In this document: piece by piece, positions 47,075 to 59,400 of the stretch
How the letters are laid out: the number at the start of each line of letters is the position of its first letter
Position numbering within the stretch: the stretch's first letter is position 1
DNA from: Lepeophtheirus salmonis
Lineage: Eukaryota; Arthropoda; Copepoda; Siphonostomatoida; Caligidae
NCBI RefSeq assembly: GCF_016086655.4
Contig: NC_052135.2
Coordinates: 11,560,363-11,624,362 of the forward strand
DNA: 64,000 nt
Direction: 5' to 3'
The notes under the pieces: model-generated
Seen by the model: the letters and a program-made list of their open reading frames with translations, nothing else
Database searches by the model: none
What the model was told of the DNA's origin: nothing
Translations under genes and position numbers: made by a program

Positions 47075-48379
47075 GTTATTATATAATTCACTCTTATCGA
47101 TGGAATCGTTGTCTTTAGACAAATAAAATATTCATTGTGATTATTCAGATTTTGATGAATGTATAACCAATTAATGCAACTACAGAGGAAATATAATCTT
47201 TCATTCTACGAATGATTTCATCTGAAATCATGCTTCAATCAAAGTAAAAAAGAAGTAGATTTAATTATTCTGAATAAGGAAGATCGATCCATATCGAGAC
47301 TTTTAAATATGTAGGATTCTAATGGCTGAGTTTTTTTTATACCATAAGTGGTTTTCCTCTTAAGTAGATATTGTTTAAACTAGGAGCGGTCAGTAACTGT
47401 TGGTCGGCAGACCACTTGTGAGCCCAATAAAAGTTTAGAAAATTATTTTTATAATATAGACAACTTTTCAATGTATGCATAGTTCCGAACAAAACACCCT
47501 CGATAAGATTTAAGGTAGTGTCCCTTCCACTTTAATATGGTAATCTTTTTTTTTTTTTTTGAGACTGTCACTGACATGAAAAACATTTTCAGCATTCGCA
47601 AACGATTCTGGTTTTAGAAATCTGCCATTTGAACACTCGTTATTCAACTACATTTTATCTTTTTGGAGCTTGAGATCCAACTGGTAGAAGATCCAAATTT
47701 GGAATATCGATTGGCATTGCTCGAAAGATTACCAACCACTGTTTTAAGCAATAATAACAGAGTTATCCTTATTAGTCCTAAAGGGATTGGGGTCCTTTGG
47801 TTGAGCCTACAAAGCAACTATGTAATTTTTTACATTATGTAAACATTGAAAAGGTGTTTGGAAATTTACGATAGTAAAAATAAATTCGTATATAAAGCTT
47901 TTCGGCTTCATCAAAGCACTTGAATAAAAGCGCAATATTAACTATATGAATACTAAGGTGGTATATGATAAACTCTTGTAAATCCGAATCTATATATATA
48001 CTACATATTATATCTTATATGTAGTATATATACCGAACTTGGGTGTGGTATCCAATTACAGAGTGGTTCTTTAAACGCTTTGCACAGAGGATCTGTCGGG
48101 CATTATTATTATGGACGAAGTGAAAAAGCAGAGCATTTATACATACTTATAAATTATGCACTGATTTCCACGAGGGAGTGTTGAAGACTAGGATTTAATT
48201 TATTATAGTGCGAAATGTTTCGATTGTCACGTCAATCAGTGTACATTTATATATGTATGCAGGCTTCATAAAATACTTGTACAAAGGCAGCTCCGAATTC
48301 AGTCATTAAGTAACTATTATTATAAAGGAAACAAATTTCAAAAAATCATTATATATCCTAAGGTACAATTTTGTATATA
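47075..48379. other. no gene; possible hAT-type MITE and a hairpin
   Basis: A/T-rich spacer. 47383-47750 may be a hAT-like MITE: the left GAGCGGTCAGTAACTGTTGG and the right ATTACCAACCACTG share about 11 of 18 inverted positions and resemble the hAT CAGNGGTT terminus. This is weak. Confidence 0.35.
47993..48032. repeat. perfect 16-bp-arm hairpin
   Basis: TATATATACTACATAT at 47993-48008 pairs with ATATGTAGTATATATA at 48017-48032 around an 8-nt loop. Likely a cruciform-prone A/T palindrome. Confidence 0.7.
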
Positions 48380-49069
48380 CAGGGGCGTCCACAGGATTGT
48401 AAATATATATATTTGTTTTTTTTTAGGGGAGGGGGCTTGGTTTTTTGAATTTTTGGGGAAAAAATACAAAAATTACAATTTTTTGAAAAAACTTCACCGT
48501 AATTCACCAAAGAATTAAATTTTTTTCGAAAAAAATTTAAAAAAAGCATTTCAAAACTTTAATTTTAAATTAAATTTTTAAGAAAAATATTTCAAAAATT
48601 CGCAACTATTCTCAAAAAATTTAATTATTTGGAAATAATGTTCAAAAATTCACAACTATTCTGAAAAAATTTAATTATTTGAAAATAAAATTCAAAAATT
48701 CACAGCTGTTCACAAAAATTTAACTTATGGAAAAAAAATTTCAATTATAAAATATTTCTAATATTTTATTTTTTCAAGAATTTTTTTTTAAATCTGTAGC
48801 TATTCTCTAAAAATCATTTTTTTTTAATTCAAAAGTCCACAGTTGCTCACAAAAATTTTCAAAAATTATATTCCAAATAAAAAAATTTCAAATATTAAAT
48901 TTTTTAGAGAAAAATTTAAAAAAATCAATAACTATTCACAGGAAATTAAATTTTTATGAAAAAAAAATTGATAAATTAAATGAAATTTCAAATATTAAAA
49001 ATGCAAATGTTTCTTAATTGGGGGGGGGAGGGGTACAGGCCTCCAGCTCAGACTCTGCAGCCCCCCCTG
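48380..49069. repeat. RepA copy, long
   Basis: TA plus the left end CAGGGGCGTCCACAGGATTG, then GGGAGGGGGCTTGG. It has about eleven ~50-bp units, among which CAACTATTCTCAAAAAATTT repeats with an exact 50-bp spacing, then the right edge GGTACAGGCCTCCAGC and CCCCCCCTG. Confidence 0.75.
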
Positions 49070-49614
49070 ATATCACAAGGAGAATCTTCTTATGGTTATT
49101 GTAGATTCATATGTAGCAAAAACTTTGGTGCCAAAATCTAAGAACCACTAAGATTGTAGGTAATAAAAGCGAGCTATAACACTTATCTTTCTTTTAAAGG
49201 CGTTGTCAATCTGCAAATGAAAAAGTGTCATTAAATACTCTTAATTTAGTACCTACAAACATAGGTAGATCCCAGAGGAGGAAGAGATGGAAAATGAATT
49301 GATCCGCGTGTATTAACACCCAATTAATACATATTGCATTCAAATAAATTCCAAATAATAAAATATGTGTGATTTTAAACGAACATAAATTAACTCCTTC
49401 AGGTAAGCGACAATCAAGGATGGGTTTTAATATTTATTTTATTGGAAGGGAAATGAGAGAAAAAAATAAAATATTTTGACCCGTTTCCCAAAATGAATTA
49501 ATTTTTATTTTTCATCACTTAGTATTAAGACGTTTCATAGAAATGTCAAGACTAAAATAAAATCACAATAATACATATTATAGATTCAATGACGTGTTTA
49601 TATAAAATACACGT
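49070..49614. other. no gene seen
   Basis: A/T-rich spacer. Confidence 0.3.
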
Positions 49615-50126
49615 CATCTGCAACTCCCAAATTAAAGAATTTTTTTTTTACTAAAAAATTTAATATTTGAATTTTTTTTTACAAAAATTAAATCAAATAT
49701 TTATAAAAAAAAATATAATGTATGAAATTTAAATCAAATATTTTTTCAAAAAAATATAATATATGTAATTTAATTAAATTTTGAAATTTAAAAATAAATA
49801 TATTTTTGGTGAACAGCTATGGATTTTTGAAATCTTTTTCCATAAAATTTAATTGCGTGTGAATGGCTATTGATTTTTGAGCTTTTTTGGAAGAAGATTT
49901 AATATTTGAAATTAAATTTCTGAAATTTTTTGAGATTTTGGATTTATTTTTTTTTCAAATAATTTAGTTTTTTAAATTCTTTCTAATAAATTTAATTTTA
50001 TGTGAATGTCTGTGGATTTTTGATTTTTTTTTCAAAAAGATTTTATATTTGGAAATTGAATTTTTCAAAAAAAAAAATCCAAAAACCAAGGCCGACCCCC
50101 CCCATATAATCCCGCAGTCGCCCCTG
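49615..50126. repeat. RepA copy (reverse orientation)
   Basis: The left edge is decayed (CATCTGCAACTCCCAAATTA). The interior is ~50-bp units in the T-rich orientation. The right end is CCAAGGCCGACCCCCCC and ATAATCCCGCAGTCGCCCCTG. Confidence 0.6.
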
Positions 50127-51932
50127 GTTATAAGAAAACACGCTGCATGTATCCAATATTGTAAGGACTTATCGAAATTATTTTTCTAGATATGTACGTA
50201 GTACGTAAATCCCCAATTATCCATCTTTGCCTGAAGATAAAGATATTTTTAAGGTCTCAAAAATGTTCATTTTGTTAGTAAAATTAGTCAATGTTGTTGC
50301 ATAATTTGAGAGTTTGGGCTTCATACAAATAAAATCCCACCAATAATAATTAAAATATACAGTAGGTAACCTGTTCTTTAAGCATTAGAAATTGGCAAAT
50401 TAGGATTTAGTAGAATGCACTTTAGAGTGATGGCTTACTATGTATACTACGTAAGCTCCTTTGTTGACGACATGGACTTAAATCATAACATGGGTTGGGC
50501 TGTAGGTAATTATAATTAAGCTTATAATATGTTGGTGCCCATCAATATATTAAAGTAATATACACAATTTTGTCAAATAATGTGCTTCAAGAAAAATTAC
50601 TCGTGTAAGTAACTCAGCCTATCATGTAGTGCCGTAACAACAGGTGGCACTAGGAGACAGAGACCCCTAAAAAAACGGTGTTATAACTATAAATATAATT
50701 TAAATTTTATTCTATTAAAAATATTGCAGAATTATGACATTTGTATTTTTTGAAAGTGGAATGACAAACCGTCCTTCCTTTTCCCGACATGTCCTCTTTT
50801 TACATCCTGTACTGATATTTTTTATAAATCTATGAAATGTCCGGTTTATACTGATAGGATAGGATAACTCAGACTGATAAGACTGCAGTCTTTTTAGTTT
50901 TTTTAGACGGATCCAACTCTATGCAAAAACAAAAATCAATAATATTTTATTCATAAATTCATTTACTTTAAAAAATTAAACCTTCCCCCTTAAACCAAGT
51001 ATCCTCTTTTTTTTAAATAAGAACCTGATTGCCTTATGTCTTCCAGATCTATACTTACAAAGGGGTATATTAATAAATTAAATGCTAAGAAAACTGTATT
51101 TTCTATAAAATAATTTTAAATTTAGGACATTTATAAAACATTATTTTATTATTTCAAAAGTAAAGACCCTTATAACTTATTCATAATGCATAGTAATGAG
51201 GCTTATCAAATAGCTAATATTATAGAAAAATGTTCAATGTATAATTTAAAAAAACAACAAATATATTTAAAAAATATGCACATTCGAGTTTTTGCGTTCT
51301 ATTTTGTATTTTTAAGTGATCCCATTTTGAAATATTAAAATTATCTACTCATCGTGAATTGATCACTTTATTGTTTTGATCCTGATACCTCATTCCCGGG
51401 AAAGGAGTCCACTCTAGTCCCTTATGAAGTCTGGTAGTTTTCCTCGGATAAATTATCCTCATGTCGTCCCTCGTAGAATTCGAATTCGAACATCTTTTGA
51501 GATGGATGATCAAGTTAGAAGTATCTTCCTTCAATTGCTACAAAATTGAACAAAAATCATATTTTTAATTTGTGGACTGATTTTTGTTTAAAAAATGACT
51601 CTGAACGATAATTGTTCCGAATGATTATAATCCCAGATATATCAGAATTTAGATGATTGAGAGAAAAACTGGGATCAGTTTTGGATTCTGTGCTCATGGA
51701 TAAATTCGATTATGGTCTTCTATTCATTTGTAGAAAATTAACCCCCCTAATTATTCAGCCATGGCAGCCATGCCTCATGATGATGAGTAGGATATTGAAT
51801 AATCATCACACTCTGTGTGTTCCCATTTTGTGCAAATTGTGAATAAACAAATTCTAATGTACTGAGAAGATAAAACACAAACTCCTTTTCTTGTTGTGAC
51901 ATACAATATCTATATGTATACTTATAATTTCG
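50127..51932. other. no gene seen
   Basis: A/T-rich spacer. Open frames at 51349-51534 (- strand) and 51657-51842 show no recognised domain. Confidence 0.35.
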
Positions 51933-52684
51933 GGGCCGTCGGCAGAGGGTGGACTAGAGGGACTGTAGCCCCCACCCCCCAAATTAAATAATTTTTGCTT
52001 TTAAAAGAAAATTTAATATTTCATTTAATTATTTAAATTTTTTTTCCAAAAAATTTAATTCCTTCTGAATAACTATGGATTTTTGAAACTTTTCTCCAAA
52101 AAATTTTATATTTGAAACATAAGTTTATAAATTTTTGTGAACAGCTACGTACTTTCAAGTTTTTTTTAATTGCATTGAAAAAAAAAGTTAGAAGAAATTT
52201 GGACTCTAATTTTGGAAAAGTTTTTCCAATTAATTAAATTTTTCATATTTTTTTTTCTAATTAATTAAATTTTTCAAATTTGTTTTTACAAAAAAAATTA
52301 TTTTCCTCTGAATAACTATAGAATTTTGAAAATTTAATATTTGAATTTTTTATTCCAAAAATTTTATATTTTGAATATAATATTTTTGATTTTCTGTAAA
52401 CAGCTGTAGATTTTTTATTTTTTTTCCAAAAAGTTTAATTTTGAAATCTTTTTAAAAAAATTTTTTTTTTTGAATAGTTTTAGATTTTTAAAAAAAAAAC
52501 TCTAAAAAATTTGATGTTTGAAATTTATTTTTTGAAAAATTTTGTAAAAATTTTTTTTTTTTAATTTTTTTCCAAAAAATTTAATTTCTTGAAATTACTA
52601 TGGATTTTTTAGAAAAAAATTACAAAAAGAATACAAAAACCAACCCCACACCCCAAATAATATATAGTCCTACAGACGGCCCTG
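51933..52684. repeat. RepA copy (reverse orientation), both ends
   Basis: The left end CGGGGCCGTCGGCAGAGGGT with GGACTGTAGCCCCCACC, ~50-bp units with GAATAACTATGGATTTTTG, and the right end ATAGTCCTACAGACGGCCCTG. Confidence 0.7.
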
Positions 52685-53168
52685 AATTTAATTATTCCAT
52701 TTGAGCATTCCTCAAGGGATGTTTCAAAAATGGAATCAATACATACATAAAGTCTACGTAATATACATGCTATATATACCTTTTTTGAAAAATCTGAGTC
52801 ATTATTTTGAATAGGGAATTTTCGGCGTCTCCAATATCCATACATACACGTTACACATATAGGTATTTACAATTAAAAACAAGATTCCTATCAGTTTTAT
52901 TGTTCCATTTCATTGCAAATCATGTGTAACTTGAGGATTTGTAGGATACTGCATAGAATCATAATTCAATATCTCATTTATTGATTAATATATCACTTCA
53001 ATGCTTATGATTGAAAGATGCTCAAACTGATAGACAATGGTCCATCATGGACTGCTCAAAAAAATTAAAAAAAACGCGGGACGTTTTTTATAGGGTGTTT
53101 AGAGATTAAATTATTTTCTATGTATGTTTTCGATCTTAAAGGCTGGCGTATTGAACGCGCTCATTCAA
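52685..53168. other. intergenic, upstream of the teneurin-like gene
   Basis: A/T-rich with no repeat boundary. The last 250 bp upstream of the promoter candidate carry no long A/T-unit repeat. Confidence 0.35.
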
Positions 53169-53198
53169 TATATACTACTCTAGGATATATTCATCAGT
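53169..53198 (+). promoter_or_regulatory. candidate core promoter of the teneurin-like gene (TATA + initiator)
   Basis: TATATA at 53169-53174 lies 27 nt before the A of an arthropod-type initiator TCAGT at 53194-53198. This is the expected TATA-to-start spacing. It would give a 5' leader of about 245 nt with short upstream frames before the ATG at 53441. A/T-rich DNA throws up such pairs by chance. Confidence 0.4.
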
Positions 53199-53440
53199 TC
53201 ACCATACTCATACATCTATGTTAAATCGTGAAGCAAGCAACAGTTTCATATTGTGAGTTATTGAAGATTGATCGAGATTTGTGCATTTTCGTTGTTTTTT
53301 GATTTAAGATAATAATATATTTTTAGTCTGTAGAGTGCTGTGCTTTTATGTGTGTGAAACTTGATGACTTTTTAAATGAGAGTCCTCAAGGAAGATTTGG
53401 TGTAATAATAAGTGCCGTTACTTAATCATATGAAGACACG

Positions 53441-56400
53441 ATGTGGTGTACAGGTCGTATGTTATTGATGATTTTCCTACTCAACAAGCTCATAGTTTGT
53501 GTGGGTTCCTCTGGTCCACTTGAAGGAAAGGATAATATCCTTGGAGAGTCGACGACGACCTCAACAACAACAATACTCTCAATTAACAGGTAAAAAAATA
53601 CTATATATATATATGTACACAGATTTATAACTAAGAGAAATTTTTCTAAAATACAAAATATACCTGAAGAAACATTATGTTTTCTTGAAAGAAAGGAAAA
53701 ATAAATATCCACGATTTAAAAAACATGCTTTATCTTTAATCCAATCTCAAATAATCATGGTTGTAATTCAATGATGCATCTATGAATGTAGGCGTCCGTA
53801 GGGGTGTGCTTCAACCCCCCCAGCCCCCCTCCCACCCCAATTAAGGAATTTTTGCTATTTAGTAGAAAATTTAAAATTTATTTTTTCTAATTTTTTGTGA
53901 ACAACTGTGGATTTTTGAAATTTTTTTCTAAAACTTTAGTATTTGAGATGTAATTTTTTTATAAATTAATTTTTTGTCAACAGCAGTGGAATTTTGGAAT
54001 TTTTTTCCAAAAAAAATCAAATTTTTGTCAATAGCTATGGAATTTTGATTTTTTCCCCCAAAATATTTAATTTTTTGTCAACAGCTATGGAAGTTTGAAA
54101 TTTTTTTCTTAATTTTTTTTCTAATTTTCGGATTTAAAAATAAAATAAAATGGGAGGGGTTCCCAGTATAATCCTGCAGACGCCCCTATATTACTTACAC
54201 AAATAATTACATATATATTTACTAAATGTTATGTTTTTCCAATCTTTTCATTCAAACTACTACAAACAAAGCACAATATCCTCTCAAGACACAACTATCC
54301 TTCCTGAAATTGTAGAAATTATTGGATTAGACTCCAATCAAACACTAGAGGATCTCCTTTATTCCACAGTCACCAACAATTCATCTGATATATTAACAGA
54401 GCTTACTACTACTCAGACAATAACAAGCACAACATATCATTCTACTGTCGAGACAACCTTCACCACACCAGAAATTGAGAGCACTAATCAGTTTGTATTT
54501 TTGGAGGGCTCTGGTGTTCAAGAGGATATTAGTTATGAGGATACTTATGACTCGATGGGAGTTGTCAATGATTCTGTGCTGAGTCTTGATCCAGTTACAA
54601 ATGAAACGCTTTCTTTGAACAAAACAGAAGAAGACAAATCCAGTTCAATAGGAAGCTTCATTGACTTTTTTATCAACAAAGTTAAACAATTCGTACATAA
54701 TGATACTCAAAGTTATCATGATGAAACTATGGACTACTCTCTGGACTACCCTGATGAATCCCACGAGTCACTCTTTAATATTACAGCTCATGTTACTCCT
54801 TCCTCCTCCTCATCATCGATAACAAATGAGGGCTCTTCTCACATTGTCCCGAATGAGATTACGTCTTCAATACTCTTTACAGAGGAAAGTACAACTGCTA
54901 CGGGTTTTAAGAAGGAGAGTACCACATCTACAGTTTTTCGAGAAGAAAGTACTTTGCCCTCATTTATGCCAACTGCAGCCTATTTCCAATCTACGCCGCT
55001 TGGTGTTGATTCATTAGAGATTACTCCAAGCCCTTCAACGAAATCACCAGAGTTTAGATTCGTTTTTCCAGCAGAAGATGAGGAAACGACACTTTCATTT
55101 AGGTCAGAGGAATCTGTTTTAGTGAATGAAGCCGGAGTTCCTACATTATGCATTTCATACGTGGATACACTTAGAAATACTTTTGTTCGGCAAATTAATG
55201 AATTGCTTACAAATACATCAGCTTCTTGTATTGAGTATTCAAAAAAACCTAGTAAAGAAGAAGAACCTTGTACGTGTCAAACTCCAACAACGAGTACTAC
55301 GACAACAACTACATCGAGTACTACGACAACAACTATTGAAGCAACTACAACAACGAGTACTACAACAACATCCACTACCAAACTTGAAGAGGTTATTCAC
55401 TCAATTGCAGAGAATTCCTCCTTAAACATTTTACTTGAATGCCATGAGTCCTATGGCGCGCAACTTGTTAATCTCAACTACGAAATCCAAGTGATTTCCT
55501 CATCTAGCCTTTTAATTCTCAACCAATTTGGTCGTTTGCCAACGCTCAAATCACACGAGGACATTAGACTCTCTACTTCCAACATAACCACTATACGAGA
55601 TTTGTCAAATGGAACATTTTTCAAAATGATTTGCTTATGTGAAACAGATGAGTTTGGATGTGAAGCAGACTTATTTGCATTCGAGATGGAGATTAAGAAA
55701 GTATCTTACCTCAGTGACGCACCTCTTATAGTTGAAGAACCATTTCCACAACTTTTAATTACTACACCTGTGATGCTTTGTGATGATCGTTGTTATATTC
55801 ATGGAACTTGTTCCAATGGAACATGTGTTTGTAATCATGGGTGGAACGGGAAACATTGTACCTTACCGGGATGCCAAAATAACTGTGGGCATGGTGAATG
55901 TATTCAATCCTATGAAATGTGGAAATGCTTGTGCCAAGAGGGCTGGGAAGGGAGTTTCTGTGAACATCCCTTGGAATTGAATTGCTCTGATAAAATAGAT
56001 AATGACGAAGATGGTTTGATTGATTGTCAAGATCCTGAATGTTGCGTCTCAGATCCAATATGTAGCCTTAGTCAACTTTGTCTCACAGTTGATGATCCAG
56101 AAAATATTTTGAGCAAAAATGAGTCCATCTCGACATTTTTTGATGGAATTTTACCGCTTTTAGATAGAAATACTGGTATACAGCGCTATGCGAGGATAAA
56201 AAACTTTAACCCTTCTCGAATATCAGTCATAAGAGGACGTATAGTAACTAAAAAAACCGGGTCAGGTTTACCTGGAGTACGAATATCAAGAGAAAATAGC
56301 TTAGGAGAAGGGTTTACTCTTTCAAGAAAAGATGGGCACTTTGATTTTGTAACCAACGGAGGAAATCTTGCTGTTTTAAAATTTGGTAAAAGCCCTTTTC

Positions 56401-59400
56401 CATTTGTATCAAGGCGTGTCTATATACCCTCACACCAAATTCTTGACATTGGTTCCATTATTTTGGACGCAGATGATGATTGGAGCTTAACCATGTCTCC
56501 TCAACAAACTATCAAATATTGCCCAGATCACATTTATGGAAATTTGTCCGTTGTTGGAATCAAAACTCCAACGAAATCATCAAATTCGCTTCTTCTCGGA
56601 ATAGAAGGCTCTGTTAATCTTAAGCTTGTGTACAAGTCCGAATCAAATGCGACCCACATTAAGATTAATCTAATTAAGGGGAAACCTCCATCCTCTTTAG
56701 TTAAGATTCATTTGGAAATACGTATCGGAGGACGATTTTACACGAGATTTTTAGAACCCGAAGATGATTTAAATGTGGATTTTATATGGGATCGAAGGGA
56801 TGTTTATGGAAGACGTGTTTTTGGAAAAAGTCTAGCATTTATACGCGCAGGTTATGAATATTCCAATTGTATTCATTCTCCTGTATGGAGTTCTAAGACT
56901 CTTAACAATATTCAAGCGATGAATATTCCTAAGGGTATGTCTGGAATCAATCAAGGATGGAACTTGAATATTCATCATAGATTGGATCCTATATCAAAAA
57001 TACTATTTAAAGGAGACGGAAGTGTTTTAGATCTTGAACGTTCACGGTTTCATACTCGATTGCAGGAGTTTGTTACAAGTGATAAGGGTAATAAACCAAT
57101 TGGAGTACTGATCAATAGCCGAGATGGATCCATCATCATTGGATTCTCATCTGAGATCAATCTTTATGATCCATTTACCAAAAAGGTGTGTACCATACTA
57201 ATTCATTTAGAAAAAACACAAATATGACTCTATTTTTTTCCTTCTAGTTTCAAACTTTACTTCGGCTAAACGCATCCAGTGAAGAAAGTCGATATTATAT
57301 GGCTCTCAATCCCATGAATGATGACATATATGTGTCTCTTCCGTCGGAGAAAATTGTTCTTAGAATCAAGGACACGGAAGAAGTATTGGATGAATTTCAA
57401 AACTATGAGCTAATTGCTGGAAATAGAAAGAAATGCCGTTCAGTTCATCATTGTGGCAATGGAGGTCATGCTAATGAATCTTCCCTTATATATCCAAAGG
57501 TTTGTAAAGGAACTTAGTACGGGCGCGCGTGCGTCAAAAGACGGACACCGGCCAGCAATCTCCTTTTATTAATTGTGTCAACATTTTTAGGGAATTGACA
57601 TCGCCTCGGACGGAACGATATATTTAGCGGATGGACGATCTCTACGAAGAATAAACAATGGGATTATCAATTCTATAAGTGGCTCTGAGGATAGTAAAAT
57701 ATATGAATGGAGACCTCCATTCTCTGAATGTGATGTAAATTGGCAGACTCGAGATTTGGATCTCCGATGGCCAACAGATTTGGCACTTAATCCATTAGAC
57801 GAAAATACTTTGATTTATGTGGATGATGGGGATGTATTTGAATATATTATCGACTCAAGTGTGGCTAGGCCTTTATTTGCTGCACCTACTTGGTGCTCTG
57901 ATGTCAGCAAACGATCTCTCAAGTATTTAGAGGAGGACGTTACAAGTGTAGAGTACGATCAAAAGGGTAATCTCCATCTTGTAGTAAACCGACTCATTAA
58001 TTCTCATTCTTCTGAAAAATCCGGCATAATGACCTTGGATTCTGAAAATCGTCTCATTTCAACCCTTCCCGTTGGTGAAAAGTTTGACATTCCAAGCTAT
58101 GATTTCGACTTTATTAGTGACTTGTCCGTAGCAAATGATGGGTCTTACATCATTTGGTGAGTGATTTAAAATCATTTAATTTCCCCTTAACTTAATATCT
58201 AATTATTATTATCTTTTTTTTTTTTTTTTTGATTTAGTGACTTCCAAAATGAACGAGTTCATAGATTATCCTACGGAGAATTGATCCTCAATTTTGAAAA
58301 CAAATACGATATTTCCTTTCCAAAAAATAATGAGATTTATAGCTTCTCTCCAGAAGGAATACATCTGGAGACTCGAGCTTTATTCACTGATAGTCCTCTT
58401 ATCAGCTTCCTTTATGACAATTATAATAACATTATTGGAGTTACGAATCTATATAAAAGTACTCTTGAGATTGAAAGAGACTATGAAGATGCCAGACGTC
58501 CAGTTCGACGAATTAATATTGATGGAAAACTTAGTCATGATATTAAATTATCATCTAATTCTGAAATAAAGTCCATTCGATTTCCATCAGGAAATATTTT
58601 AAGGTATGTACATAGTAATACCCCAAGGGCGTCCGCAGGATTATATATATATATATATTAGAAGGGGGGAAGGCTTAAGGTTTTGTTTTTGGATTTTTTA
58701 TTTTTTTATTTCAAAAATTCATTGCCATTCACAAAAAATTTCAAATATCCAATTTTTGTTATTTTTTTTTCAAAATTCATAACTATTCACAAAAAGATTT
58801 CAAAAATCCACAGCTTTCCACAGAAAAAAAAAATTCAAAAATGTTTTTGGAAAAAAATATATGCCCCTATTTTCGCATAAAATTTTTTCATCCTGAACAA
58901 AAAAATATAAAAAACAGTAAAAACCCAAAATTCTTTAATTTGTGGGGCGGGAGGTGGGGGACTACAGTCTCTCCAGCCAACATCTTGCGGACACCCCTGT
59001 ACCCATACATAACAGGTACATCAAAGTCATATTATTCTATATAAAATTATATTATTTAGTTTTGGTTATCAAAATGGAACATTGATTTGGAAGCTCGAAA
59101 ACGGAAAACTAAGAACAATTTATGAGTATGATTCCCTTGGCTTCTATCTGAAGTCTATTTATCCTGACGGAACATCAAATCATGATGGAAGGCACTTTGA
59201 GAATAATCATAATGTCATTGAAATTGAATATGAGATTCAAAGTTTACCTGGACGATCCTCAAACAAAATGCGAGATGTTGTTTTGCCTCACTCTTTTCAA
59301 ATGGAGGATCTTAATTTAGAATGGAATCATTATGTTCGAGCTTCTTCACGTAGTTTTGATGCATTTAATGGTATTGGAAAACATTTCATGGTGAATGGAA

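Noticed and set aside
48610..48720. CRISPR-like regular spacing of a 50-bp unit
   Set aside because: The units are adjacent degenerate tandem repeats without unique spacers, in a eukaryotic genome.
54231..54271. ATG at 54231 as the start of the teneurin-like protein
   Set aside because: The 14 residues after it lack a signal sequence, and the upstream exon 53441-53589 joins in phase (AG|C) at a plausible acceptor at 54270-54271 while supplying a secretory signal.
55762..56058. Open frames on both strands within the EGF region of the teneurin-like gene
   Set aside because: They overlap clearly conserved EGF and Cys-rich coding sequence in the main frame.
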